Assembly: GCA_002336485.1 (NCBI GenBank)
Contig: DDCZ01000064.1
Location: 1-55,183 of the forward strand
Source: Flavobacteriales bacterium UBA1993
Lineage (GTDB): Bacteria > Bacteroidota > Bacteroidia > Flavobacteriales_G > Salibacteraceae
Reading direction: 5' to 3'
Length of the DNA stretch: 55,183 nt
The translations under genes were made by a program, and so were the position numbers. Below, one piece after another: positions 45,591 to 53,992 of this stretch; the first letter of the stretch is position 1, and each line of letters opens with the position of its first letter. The notes under the pieces are model-generated. The model made no database searches. It worked only from the letters and a program-made list of their open reading frames with translations, and was not told where the DNA came from.

Positions 45591-45604
45591 CCCTTCAAAA
45601 AGGG
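45591..45604 (-). promoter_or_regulatory. Terminator-like hairpin in the secDF leader
   Basis: On the minus strand CCCTT and AAGGG pair across a 4-base loop and are followed by six T, 20 bases before the secDF ATG. It has the form of a small intrinsic terminator but lies almost at the predicted 5' end of the transcript. Confidence 0.45.
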
Positions 45605-45608
45605 CGTG

Positions 45609-45637
45609 CAAATATAGAATTTCAAGTTGTTCAAAAA
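45609..45637 (-). promoter_or_regulatory. Promoter of secDF
   Basis: TATATTTG matches the -7 consensus exactly; TTTTTG begins 15 bases further upstream, slightly closer than the usual 17-19. Predicted start lies near the 5' side of the hairpin. Confidence 0.5.
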
Positions 45638-45675
45638 CAGTAACTTTTCCTTGTGCTATATATAAGGTTAGAAAT

Positions 45676-45710
45676 AAAAAAAGGGTACTGATTTCAGCAC
45701 CCTTTTTTTT
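45676..45710 (-). terminator. Intrinsic terminator after mdh
   Basis: GGGTGCTG and CAGTACCC form a stem with one mismatch around a 4-base loop; a run of A on one side and T on the other extends it. It lies 15 bases behind the mdh stop. Confidence 0.8.
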
Positions 45711-45725
45711 GATGATTTATTTGTT

Positions 45726-46661
45726 TTATGCTAGAACTGAATCAAGCAGGCCATTCGTCTTCTTAACGCCTTCAGCGCTCTCCTTCATCTTGGCGGTTTC
45801 CGCGTCGCTTAGGGCTATTTCAACAATTCGCTCAATACCATTTGCTCCAAGCACACACGGAACACCGATCGAAAGATCATTTAATCCGTATTCTCCTTCT
45901 AGCAATGCAGAACATGGGAAAATCTTTTTCTGATCACACGCTATTGCTTGAACTAAAGCAGAGACTGCTGCTCCTGGCGCATACCATGCAGAAGTACCTA
46001 ACAACTTCGTTAATGTAGCCCCACCCACTTTTGTGTCTTCTACCACTTGGCTCATTCTTTCTTTTGAAAGAAACTCAGAAACAGGAACACTATTACGCGC
46101 TGCTTTTTCGATTAATGGAACCATACCAACATCACTGTGACCGCCTATTACCATTCCGTCAACATCGGATGTTGGGCATTCTAACGCCTCACTGAGTCTA
46201 TACTTAAATCGGGCACTGTCTAGGGCACCGCCCATACCAATGATTCGATTCTTTGCAATGCCCGTTGCCTTGTGAACTAAATACGTCATAGTATCCATCG
46301 GATTACTGACCACTATGATAATTGCATCGGGAGAATGCTTCAATAAATTGGCACTTACCTCTTTTACAATTCCAGCGTTGATTCCAATTAACTCTTCGCG
46401 AGTCATTCCCGGCTTGCGTGGAATGCCACTTGTAATGACGGCAACTTTACTGCCTGCGGTTTTAGCATAATCACTGGTACTCCCGGTGATTTTAGTATCG
46501 AAGCCATTTAGGGAAGCGCATTGCATAAGGTCCATTGCCTTTCCTTCAGCATAACCTTCTTTAATATCGACCAATACAACTTCGGATGCAAAATTCTTAA
46601 TGGCAATATATTCTGCGCAACTTGCTCCAACTGCTCCAGCGCCAACTACTGTTACTTTCAT
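45726..46661 (-). CDS. mdh: Malate dehydrogenase (LDH-like type)
   Basis: The 311-residue NAD enzyme oxidises malate to oxaloacetate. It begins with the dinucleotide motif VTVVGAGAVGAS at about 3-14, and has the substrate-binding IPRKPGMTR near 82-90, VSNPMDTMTY near 118-127, DSARFKYRL near 148-156 and the catalytic GGHSD near 175-179. I start it at the ATG at 46661; the open frame extends 69 codons further upstream but that part is not family-like and crosses the promoter and the divergent gene. Confidence 0.95.
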   Translation of the reverse strand: MKVTVVGAGAVGASCAEYIAIKNFASEVVLVDIKEGYAEGKAMDLMQCASLNGFDTKITGSTSDYAKTAGSKVAVITSGIPRKPGMTREELIGINAGIVKEVSANLLKHSPDAIIIVVSNPMDTMTYLVHKATGIAKNRIIGMGGALDSARFKYRLSEALECPTSDVDGMVIGGHSDVGMVPLIEKAARNSVPVSEFLSKERMSQVVEDTKVGGATLTKLLGTSAWYAPGAAVSALVQAIACDQKKIFPCSALLEGEYGLNDLSIGVPCVLGANGIERIVEIALSDAETAKMKESAEGVKKTNGLLDSVLA

Positions 46662-46694
46662 TTTTGATGTTTTTGAATGTTCAAATGAGGACTG

Positions 46695-46724
46695 CAAATC
46701 TAATTTATCATCTTGTCTAAGCAA
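46695..46724 (-). promoter_or_regulatory. Promoter of mdh
   Basis: TTG, 19-base spacer and TAGATTTG on the minus strand match the Bacteroidota consensus; the start codon follows 33 bases after the -7 element. Confidence 0.7.
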
Positions 46725-46735
46725 CTTAAAATCTA

Positions 46736-46768
46736 TTGGTCGTCCTAGAGAGTAGAACATTAAATTTG
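46736..46768 (+). promoter_or_regulatory. Promoter of the secreted CHU_C protein gene
   Basis: TAAATTTG at 46761-46768 fits TAnnTTTG, and TTG lies 22 bases upstream, somewhat far. The -7 element ends only 4 bases before the ATG at 46773, so transcription would begin at or very near the start codon. Confidence 0.5.
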
Positions 46769-46772
46769 CAGA

Positions 46773-49700
46773 ATGAAAAAGCACCTGCTTGCTCTTATTT
46801 TTTCCTTGGTTGTTATAGGAGGTTTTTCTCAGGCAACTTTTAATATTCCGTTTGATACCCTTATTCAAACATGTCCACCTGATTCGGTTTTTCTCTACCT
46901 GTTTGCAGATTCAGGAAATTCGAACGCGTATACATATGATACTATTCCATACCAAACAGAGTCTGTTGGAGGAACAACTATAAGCATGTCGGATGATCAA
47001 ATTCAAGGCCCATATAATATTGGGTTCACCTTTTCATTCTACTGCGGGCAGTACACCCAATTCTACATTTGCTCAAATGGTTGGATCGGCTTCAGCAATG
47101 GCCAGACTCAAACTTGGGTAGTTCAATCCATACCAAGTACCAACGGAAACACACCTAAAAACAATATTATGGCACCCTGGCGTGACTGGAATCCAGCGTC
47201 GGGAACAGGACCTTATGTTTCATACCAAACGGTCGGAACCGCTCCCCTAAGAAAACTAATTGTTACGTGGAGCGCAGTTCCTATGTATTCCTGCACCTCA
47301 AGCCAGGGAACATTCCAGGTTGTCCTTCATGAGGCTTCAAACATTATTCACAACAACTTAACCAACGTGCCTGTTTGCACAGGTTGGGGTAACGGAGACG
47401 GCACTGAGGGTACACACAACGCAGCTGGAACCATTGCAACCGCAGTTGCTGGCAGAAACGACAGTCAGTTTACTATCACAAATCAGAGTATTCGCTTTAT
47501 CCCAACTTCACCAATTGTTTGGACTACACTCAACGGATCTCCAGTCGGAATTGGAAACGGCTTAACCGCATCTTTCAATCAATCGACATGGGTATATGCG
47601 AATGGTGTCACATGCGGGAACGACTCACTTCAAGACAGTGTTTACGTCGCCGTTAGTTGCATTAATCTAGAAATGGACTCATTGGATGTGGATTGCACCA
47701 ATGACTCTTCAGGGTATGCTGTGGCGATAGACACCTCATCTGTAACCAATGCTCCGTACACCTTTTATTGGGTGCATGATGGTACAGGAGATACAATGGC
47801 TATAAATGTTAGCGCCAACGATACAGATACACTTGCCAACGCACCCGCTGGATCATACACCGTGTATGCTTTTGGAAGTAATTCGGAATTTGCAATAGGT
47901 TTCACATCAATTAATCAGCCCGATACGGTTGTCGGAACTTTTACCGGTTCGATTGACGTATTGTGCAATGGTGACAGCACAGGGATCGCCTATGCCGTGG
48001 ACACTAATAACTACAGCGGACTGAATTGGGATGGTCTCTACTCGTTTTATTGGACCCCGGATTCGACCATCATAGATTCGGCTATTAATCAGACACAGGA
48101 CAATGACTCCCTGCTCAACGTCAGCGCTGGGACATACTTTGTTACCGTTGACGGTTGCCTAATTCAAACTGGAAGCGTTACGGTGGACGAACCAACACTG
48201 GTAGGCGCGAGCATTACGAATCCTACTGCAGTTTCTTGCCCTGGACAAACATCATGCGATGCATCCGCTCTTGGAAATGGAGCTGGTGGAGTTGCCCCAT
48301 ACACATACTCTTGGTCATCGAGCGAAGGAACTCAACTTGCGCAGGCTTTATGTCCCGATTCAAACTGGGTAACCGTTACAGATGCTAATGGATGCGACAC
48401 ATCGACATGGGTTGTGATCGATGTGCCGGACAGTATTATAACCACATCTTTTGGTGATACGACTATATGTATAACAAATATCGCGGCAATAATTGCCTCG
48501 AGCACGGGAGGAACCGCACCATACGATTATGTATGGACATTAGCTGACTCCCCATCTGACACTGTTAGCCTAATGGCAAATTCATCAGTTAACCCTGAGG
48601 TAACAACCCGATACTTCGTGAGTTCCACAGATGCAAATGGATGTCCTGGAGACACCGCATCAGTATTAATTGTGGTGCGCCCCGAGCTTGGAATGGTTCT
48701 TCCAGAGATCGATACTATTTGCCCATACGACACCATTGATGTCACTGCGGTAGGATTGGGAGGCGACAGTCTCTACACTTTTTCTTGGAGCAGTGGCACA
48801 TTTGGCCCAACGGCTACTATTAGTCCGGATGAGTCAAGATGGTATAATGTAACCGTAAGTGATTTCTGCGGCACACCAGTTTTCGAGGACAGTGTATTTG
48901 TTCAAGTTGGAGGTTACAGTCCTATTGATGCCAATATCAGAATTGAAGACGATTCGCTTTGCGCCGGTGAAAGTGTATATCTGATAGCGTCAGGTAGAGG
49001 CGGTCACGAAGGACCGAATGAATATCGATTTGCATGGAATCAATCGTCGTGGGATGGAAACCCAATCCAATTCTCTCAACCAGCAAAAACTACACGTTAC
49101 ATTGTTAACATTACAGACTTATGCCTTAGCCCAGCGGGAGCCGACACGGCGTTTATTCATGTAGGAGAGCCAATCGCGCCTCCGTTTATTGCTAATCCAA
49201 CGGTTTCATGCACAAATGCAGAGGTTACCATTTCTATTGCCGAATGGATTGCAGGTTATGATTACAATTGGGATTTAGGCGATGGCGATGCTGTTTACAA
49301 TGCCCAAACCGATTCGATCGTTCACAGCTATGACGATCCAGGATGCTACGATGTGACATTGTCTGTAACAACAGACTTTGGATGTTTTGCCCAGCGTACT
49401 GAGAAGTGTTTAATAGAAATTTTGGAATCACCTATTGCCGATTATCTGCATTCGCCTGAAAACCCGAATACGCTGGAGCCGTTCATTCAATTTCAGGACA
49501 TGTCTTTGGCAGCTGAAAGTATTCAATGGTATATAGATGAAAAACGATTCGTGGTTGATAGCATTTTCCGATATGAATTCATCGATACAGGTTGGTACGA
49601 GGTATCGCTGGTAGCGACAAGCGAAGATGGTTGTGTAGACACCATTTCAAAGTATTTACATAATGGTTTGGCGCAAACACTATTCATACCCCGATCTTTC

Positions 49701-49982
49701 AGTCCAAACGGAGATGGCTTGAATGATGTCTTCCAAATTGTTGGAGAAAAAATTAGCCCTGAAGGATTCGAATTCGTGGTATTTGATCGATGGGGACATA
49801 AAGTATTCTACACTAAAAATCCTGAATTTGGATGGGATGGTAAACGCATTTCAAACGGCGAATATGTCAATGCCGGAAGCTATCCATTCTTGCTTCACTA
49901 CCGTGATAACCAGGATGAACCGAAGAAAATTTCGGGAAGTATTATGGTCGGAAAGACCGGGAATCCAACTGGATTAAAATAA
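46773..49982 (+). CDS. Large secreted protein with SprB/PKD repeats and gliding-motility C-terminal domain
   Basis: The 1069-residue protein begins with a signal peptide (about 1-20, ending GGFSQ). The first 300 residues form a beta-rich domain with an FYICSNGWIGFSNG element. After that come several Ig/SprB-like repeats rich in Asp, Ser and paired cysteines (for example VAPYTYSWSSSEG and TVTDANGCDTS), a PKD-like unit with WDLGDGDAVYN and YDDPGCYDVTLSV near 820-850, and at the end a type-B T9SS sorting domain (CHU_C/TIGR04131-like): SFSPNGDGLNDVF, VFDRWGHKVF, FGWDGK. It is exported by the Sec system, then carried to the cell surface by T9SS. Adhesion or gliding are common roles of such proteins. 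It is first in a plus-strand cluster with the sigma-factor gene 39 bases behind it. Confidence 0.88.
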   Translation: MKKHLLALIFSLVVIGGFSQATFNIPFDTLIQTCPPDSVFLYLFADSGNSNAYTYDTIPYQTESVGGTTISMSDDQIQGPYNIGFTFSFYCGQYTQFYICSNGWIGFSNGQTQTWVVQSIPSTNGNTPKNNIMAPWRDWNPASGTGPYVSYQTVGTAPLRKLIVTWSAVPMYSCTSSQGTFQVVLHEASNIIHNNLTNVPVCTGWGNGDGTEGTHNAAGTIATAVAGRNDSQFTITNQSIRFIPTSPIVWTTLNGSPVGIGNGLTASFNQSTWVYANGVTCGNDSLQDSVYVAVSCINLEMDSLDVDCTNDSSGYAVAIDTSSVTNAPYTFYWVHDGTGDTMAINVSANDTDTLANAPAGSYTVYAFGSNSEFAIGFTSINQPDTVVGTFTGSIDVLCNGDSTGIAYAVDTNNYSGLNWDGLYSFYWTPDSTIIDSAINQTQDNDSLLNVSAGTYFVTVDGCLIQTGSVTVDEPTLVGASITNPTAVSCPGQTSCDASALGNGAGGVAPYTYSWSSSEGTQLAQALCPDSNWVTVTDANGCDTSTWVVIDVPDSIITTSFGDTTICITNIAAIIASSTGGTAPYDYVWTLADSPSDTVSLMANSSVNPEVTTRYFVSSTDANGCPGDTASVLIVVRPELGMVLPEIDTICPYDTIDVTAVGLGGDSLYTFSWSSGTFGPTATISPDESRWYNVTVSDFCGTPVFEDSVFVQVGGYSPIDANIRIEDDSLCAGESVYLIASGRGGHEGPNEYRFAWNQSSWDGNPIQFSQPAKTTRYIVNITDLCLSPAGADTAFIHVGEPIAPPFIANPTVSCTNAEVTISIAEWIAGYDYNWDLGDGDAVYNAQTDSIVHSYDDPGCYDVTLSVTTDFGCFAQRTEKCLIEILESPIADYLHSPENPNTLEPFIQFQDMSLAAESIQWYIDEKRFVVDSIFRYEFIDTGWYEVSLVATSEDGCVDTISKYLHNGLAQTLFIPRSFSPNGDGLNDVFQIVGEKISPEGFEFVVFDRWGHKVFYTKNPEFGWDGKRISNGEYVNAGSYPFLLHYRDNQDEPKKISGSIMVGKTGNPTGLK

Positions 49983-50021
49983 GCAGCAACCTTTATTATT
50001 AAGAGCGTCTAATAAGTACAA

Positions 50022-50603
50022 ATGGGCATTTGGCATCCACATGAAGAAGCGCAACTAGTTGATGGTTGCAAATCGGGAAGCCGGACCGCGCAGGAGGAGG
50101 TTTTCAACTCAATGTACAGACGACTTTTAGGCGTGTGTATGAGATACGCAGATGACGACGATGAAGCAAAGGACATTTTGCAAAACGGATTTATCAAAGT
50201 ATTTAAAAGCGTTGAAAATTATAAAGGAGATGGTTCTTTCGAAGGCTGGGTTAAACGCATTGTGATCAACACCGCTATTGATAATTACCGAAGGAAAAAG
50301 GTAAAGCCGGTAGTGGTTGATTCGGAATTAACGGATCGGCTTGGTAGCAATATGGAAGAGGAAGTTGAAGATGACAGCATCTATCAGCAGATTCCAATTA
50401 AAGCCGTTCTCGATGCAGTACAGTATTTATCCCCTGCATATAGGACTGTTTTCAACCTGTATGTCTTGGAAGGATATAACCACAATGAGATTGCTGAAAT
50501 GCTCACGATAAGTGTTGGGACATCGAAGTCCAATTTATCTAAGGCTAGACTGAATTTAAGAAAGATGCTAAAACCATTGGTTGACAAAATAAGTCAAGGA
50601 TGA
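50022..50603 (+). CDS. ECF-type RNA polymerase sigma factor
   Basis: The 193-residue protein has sigma region 2 (DILQNGFIKVFKSVENYKGDG-like part near 50-72 with FEGWVKRIVINTAIDNYRR, quoted to 19 residues) and region 4 (AYRTVFNLYVLEGYNHNEIAE near 130-150, then a helix-turn-helix with GTSKSNLSKARLNLRK). Regions 1.2 and 3 are missing, so it is an extracytoplasmic-function sigma. The next gene starts 1 base behind its stop and has the features of an anti-sigma-like membrane protein, the usual pairing. No target promoters can be read from the window. Confidence 0.93.
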   Translation: MGIWHPHEEAQLVDGCKSGSRTAQEEVFNSMYRRLLGVCMRYADDDDEAKDILQNGFIKVFKSVENYKGDGSFEGWVKRIVINTAIDNYRRKKVKPVVVDSELTDRLGSNMEEEVEDDSIYQQIPIKAVLDAVQYLSPAYRTVFNLYVLEGYNHNEIAEMLTISVGTSKSNLSKARLNLRKMLKPLVDKISQG

Positions 50604-50604
50604 T

Positions 50605-51831
50605 ATGATGAAATTTGATGATATAATTAAGGAGAAGCTTGGTGGGTTTGAGGCCCCAGCAGATTCGACCGCTTGGTCTAAACTAGACCAAGCTCTGAAT
50701 AGTAGTAAAACACCATTCAACGGCCCATTGGCAGCTGGTATTGCAGCCACTGTTGTTATGACCATTCTTTTCACCTCTATGCCAGACATTACACCTCAAA
50801 TGGACGAAGTTGACGCTTCCCCTGGCATGACAGTAACTCCCACACATATTGTAAACGATGCTGTGGTAAACGATTCGGACGACGGCCATGTCCCTCAATC
50901 AGTGCATAAAATCGCCCTCGAACCTCGCGTTGAAGTTGGAGTTGGAGTTGCTACACCTAAAACACTTGCATCAGACCAATCGAATCCTGAGATAAACTCG
51001 GACAACAATGATGCGCATACGAAGCAAACAAGTCAGAAACAAATAGGCTCTGATGTTGCTTCAAATGATAACGGTACTTCCGATTTCATTGCAAAAGGAA
51101 TTCAATGTGTGAACTCTGATGTATTGTTCACCGCTCAACTGGATTCAAGAGCTGAAGTTACCTGGTTGATCGAAGACATACATGTATATGAAGGACTCAC
51201 CGCTCAACACACTTTCGAGAACTCGGGAGATCAGATAGTTCGAATGGCTGTGAAGTTCGAAGATGGATCTGAAACAGCGGTCGAACGAATTATTCAGATC
51301 TATGAATCTCCAGAAGCCAACATGGATGTTGCGGAAAGCGATCAAACTAGATGCTTTAAGTCTGAAGTAACCCTAGAAGGAACTCCAGGTTCTAACACAT
51401 ACAAATGGTTGCTTGATGGAGATACTGTAGGCAAAGGTCAAACATATGCCCTTGCACTGGATCAAGGTTTACATACGCTTGGAATGCACATCATTAATAA
51501 AGAAGGCTGTACATCTTTTGAGCAGGAATCTTTTACTGTTGAAGGTGGTTTTACTCCATTTTACCCCAATTCATTCAGTCCGAACGGAGATGGAGTAAAC
51601 GACATTTTTGAAATAGTTGGACTAGAGAATGCGCGTAGCTATAAGATCGAAATTATCCGGGCCAGCACCCGTCAATTGGCGTTCAGTTCAACTGACAAGA
51701 CTTCTTGGGACGGTTCAATAAACGGAACGGCTGAACGAGCAAAGTCGGAGGAAGTCTTCCTTTTGAAACTGCAGGTTGTTGATGAATGTGGAGAGCACAA
51801 AGAGTTTAACACTCCCATTACATACCTGTAA
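50605..51831 (+). CDS. Membrane protein: anti-sigma-like N-terminus with divergent gliding-motility C-terminal domain
   Basis: The 408-residue protein has no cleavable signal peptide. Residues 1-37 are cytoplasmic and resemble the short N-terminus of Bacteroidota anti-sigma factors (EKLGGFEAPADSTAWSKLDQAL: acidic helix, then Pro, then Trp, cut here to GFEAPADSTAWSKLDQAL). A single membrane helix spans about 38-58. The outer part has a low-complexity Asp/Asn/Ser/Thr region (60-165), two Ig/PKD-like units (165-315) and a C-terminal domain (315-408) with PNSFSPNGDGVNDIFEIVG and TSWDGSING as in CHU_C sorting domains. The usual DRWG element is replaced by RASTRQLAF and the last strand ends early. 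It overlaps the sigma gene's end by context (1-base gap) and is closed by a terminator. Role as anti-sigma is inferred, not proven. Confidence 0.7.
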   Translation: MMKFDDIIKEKLGGFEAPADSTAWSKLDQALNSSKTPFNGPLAAGIAATVVMTILFTSMPDITPQMDEVDASPGMTVTPTHIVNDAVVNDSDDGHVPQSVHKIALEPRVEVGVGVATPKTLASDQSNPEINSDNNDAHTKQTSQKQIGSDVASNDNGTSDFIAKGIQCVNSDVLFTAQLDSRAEVTWLIEDIHVYEGLTAQHTFENSGDQIVRMAVKFEDGSETAVERIIQIYESPEANMDVAESDQTRCFKSEVTLEGTPGSNTYKWLLDGDTVGKGQTYALALDQGLHTLGMHIINKEGCTSFEQESFTVEGGFTPFYPNSFSPNGDGVNDIFEIVGLENARSYKIEIIRASTRQLAFSSTDKTSWDGSINGTAERAKSEEVFLLKLQVVDECGEHKEFNTPITYL

Positions 51832-51851
51832 AATCACATACGTACCACAAC

Positions 51852-51885
51852 AAAAAAGCCACTCCTATTGGAAGTGGCTTTTTTT
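51852..51885. terminator. Bidirectional intrinsic terminator
   Basis: GCCACT/AGTGGC with extended A/T arms encloses a 9-base loop between the convergent CTD protein and gyrB genes; U runs exist on both strands. Confidence 0.85.
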
Positions 51886-51910
51886 ATGTCTTAGTTTCTA
51901 AACACTAGAC

Positions 51911-53866
51911 CTAGGTATCAATCTTAGCGTACTTCGCATTCTTTTCAATGAATGCTCTACGTGGCGGAACTTCATCCCCCATAAGCATGCTGAAGGTGTG
52001 ATCAGCGTCTGCAGCGTTCTCGATTGTAACTTGTCGTAACGTTCGATTCTCAGGGTTCATCGTAGTTGACCACAATTGCTCGGCATTCATTTCACCAAGA
52101 CCCTTGTATCGCTGAATACCAACACTTGTCTCTTTGCCGGCTCCCTTCATTTCATTGATAAACTGATCGCGTTGATCATCGTTCCAAGCGTATCGTTGCG
52201 TGGTTCCCTTCTTTACCAAATACAGTGGTGGAGCCGCAATATATATGTATCCTAAATCGATCAGCTCTTTCATATAACGGAAGAAGAACGTCAAGATCAA
52301 AGTGGAGATGTGACTACCATCGACATCGGCATCACACATAATCACAACCTTGTGGTATCGAAGCTTGGTGATATTCAGCGCCTTGCTATCCTCTTCTGTT
52401 CCGACAACAACGCCAAGCGCCGTGTAGATATTCTTGATTTCCTCATTGTCGAAAATCTTGTGCTGCATGGCCTTTTCAACATTCAGAATCTTACCACGGA
52501 GCGGAAGGATAGCCTGGAACATACGATCACGACCTTGTTTTGCTGTTCCACCTGCAGAATCACCCTCAACAAGGAATAACTCACATACCAATGGATCTCT
52601 TGAGCTACAGTCGGCAAGTTTTCCCGGTAAGCCTGAACCAGATAAGACATTCTTTCGCTGCACCATTTCACGCGCTTTTCGCGCGGCATGTCTTGCTTGC
52701 GCTGCTAGAATGACCTTGTCTACGATAATTTTCGCCTCTTTCGGATTCTCTTCCAAAAAGTTTGAAAGCATCTCACCTACTCCTTGGTCCACTGCCCCAC
52801 GAACTTCTGGGTTACCAAGCTTGGTTTTTGTTTGACCTTCAAATTGAGGCTCCATCACCTTTACCGAAATCACAGCCGTCAAACCTTCTCTAAAGTCATC
52901 TCCTGCGATATCGAACTTAAGTTTGGACAACATTCCACTTTCGTCGGCGTAGCGCTTAAGCGTCCGTGTTAATCCGCTTCTAAACCCTGCGAGGTGAGTC
53001 CCACCTTCTCTTGTATTGATATTGTTTACATAGGAATGCAGATTCTCCGAAAACGAAGTGTTGTATTGCATAGCTATCTCAACCGGAATTCCATTCTTTT
53101 CTCCTTCAATGAAAATCGCTTCTGGAATTAGCTTTTCGCGACCACCATCGATGTGCTCAACAAATTCTGCCAAACCTCTATCTGAATAATACTTGGCATT
53201 GACAAAATTTCCTTCCTCATCCGTTTCTCGTCGATCTGTCAATGTCAAGGTTATTCCCTTGTTCAAAAAGGATAGTTCTCTCAATCGATTTGAAAGTGTT
53301 TCGAAATTGTACTCGGCCACGGAGAATATTGTATCATCCGGAAGGAACCATACCTCTGTTCCAGTTTTGTCCGTGGTTCCTACCTCCTTTACTGGGTTTT
53401 GAGGAACACCAATTTTATATTCCTGCTCATAGACTTTTCCCTTTCGGTAAACGGTCACTTTAAGGTCTTTTGAAAGTGCATTGACGCATGATACACCAAC
53501 ACCGTGAAGTCCACCTGACACCTTATACGATCCTTTGTCAAATTTTCCTCCGGCGTGAAGCACGGTCATTACAACTTCCAGCGCAGATTTTTTCTCCTTT
53601 TCGTGCATATCCACCGGGATACCACGACCATCATCCAACACGGTAATGGAGTTATCTTCATTAATGGTAACATTAATGGTAGAAGCATGTCCAGCTAGGG
53701 CTTCGTCAATTGAATTATCGACTACTTCGTACACCAAGTGGTGTAAACCACGAACACCAACGTCACCGATATACATAGACGGGCGCTTTCTTACGGCATC
53801 TAATCCTTCTAATACGGTAATATTCGAGGCTGAATACTCCTCATTTGGCTTTTCACTTTCGCTCAT
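51911..53866 (-). CDS. gyrB: DNA gyrase subunit B
   Basis: From the ATG at 53866 the product is 651 residues, the usual length of Bacteroidota GyrB. The GHKL ATPase part has VLEGLDAVRKRPSMYIG near 17-33, DNSIDEALAG near 49-58, DDGRGIPVDMH near 76-86 and GGLHGVGVSCVNALS near 115-129; the TOPRIM part has LVEGDSAGG near 425-433 and DADVDGSHI near 503-511; the QRYKGLGEMN motif is near 588-597. The subunit binds ATP and forms, with GyrA, the enzyme that adds negative supercoils. A longer TTG start at 53893 overlaps the promoter and is rejected. ParE is less likely given length and motifs but cannot be ruled out by reading alone. Confidence 0.93.
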   Translation of the reverse strand: MSESEKPNEEYSASNITVLEGLDAVRKRPSMYIGDVGVRGLHHLVYEVVDNSIDEALAGHASTINVTINEDNSITVLDDGRGIPVDMHEKEKKSALEVVMTVLHAGGKFDKGSYKVSGGLHGVGVSCVNALSKDLKVTVYRKGKVYEQEYKIGVPQNPVKEVGTTDKTGTEVWFLPDDTIFSVAEYNFETLSNRLRELSFLNKGITLTLTDRRETDEEGNFVNAKYYSDRGLAEFVEHIDGGREKLIPEAIFIEGEKNGIPVEIAMQYNTSFSENLHSYVNNINTREGGTHLAGFRSGLTRTLKRYADESGMLSKLKFDIAGDDFREGLTAVISVKVMEPQFEGQTKTKLGNPEVRGAVDQGVGEMLSNFLEENPKEAKIIVDKVILAAQARHAARKAREMVQRKNVLSGSGLPGKLADCSSRDPLVCELFLVEGDSAGGTAKQGRDRMFQAILPLRGKILNVEKAMQHKIFDNEEIKNIYTALGVVVGTEEDSKALNITKLRYHKVVIMCDADVDGSHISTLILTFFFRYMKELIDLGYIYIAAPPLYLVKKGTTQRYAWNDDQRDQFINEMKGAGKETSVGIQRYKGLGEMNAEQLWSTTMNPENRTLRQVTIENAADADHTFSMLMGDEVPPRRAFIEKNAKYAKIDT

Positions 53867-53890
53867 ATATCTTGTTTTTTCAAGGTCGCT

Positions 53891-53898
53891 CAAATATA
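53891..53898 (-). promoter_or_regulatory. -7 element of the gyrB promoter
   Basis: TATATTTG matches TAnnTTTG exactly, 24 bases before the gyrB ATG; a TTTG lies 14 bases further upstream, closer than usual. Confidence 0.5.
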
Positions 53899-53966
53899 GA
53901 TTTGATACAAGCCAAATAACGTTCTAACACTAATAAATACAGGGGTTTTATCAACAGTCAATTAAC

Positions 53967-53992
53967 ACTTATTCCTTCCAAAAGGAATAAGT
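53967..53992. repeat. Perfect 11-bp inverted repeat over a stop codon
   Basis: ACTTATTCCTT and AAGGAATAAGT enclose a 4-base loop, covering the last codons and stop of the barrel gene. No U run follows on the minus strand. Confidence 0.6.

Noticed and set aside
46662..46868. Longer start for mdh, 69 extra codons
   Set aside because: The extra part is not like any malate dehydrogenase, and it covers the mdh promoter and the start of the divergent gene.
53867..53893. TTG start for gyrB, nine codons upstream
   Set aside because: It overlaps the -7 promoter element, and the ATG at 53866 gives the normal length.
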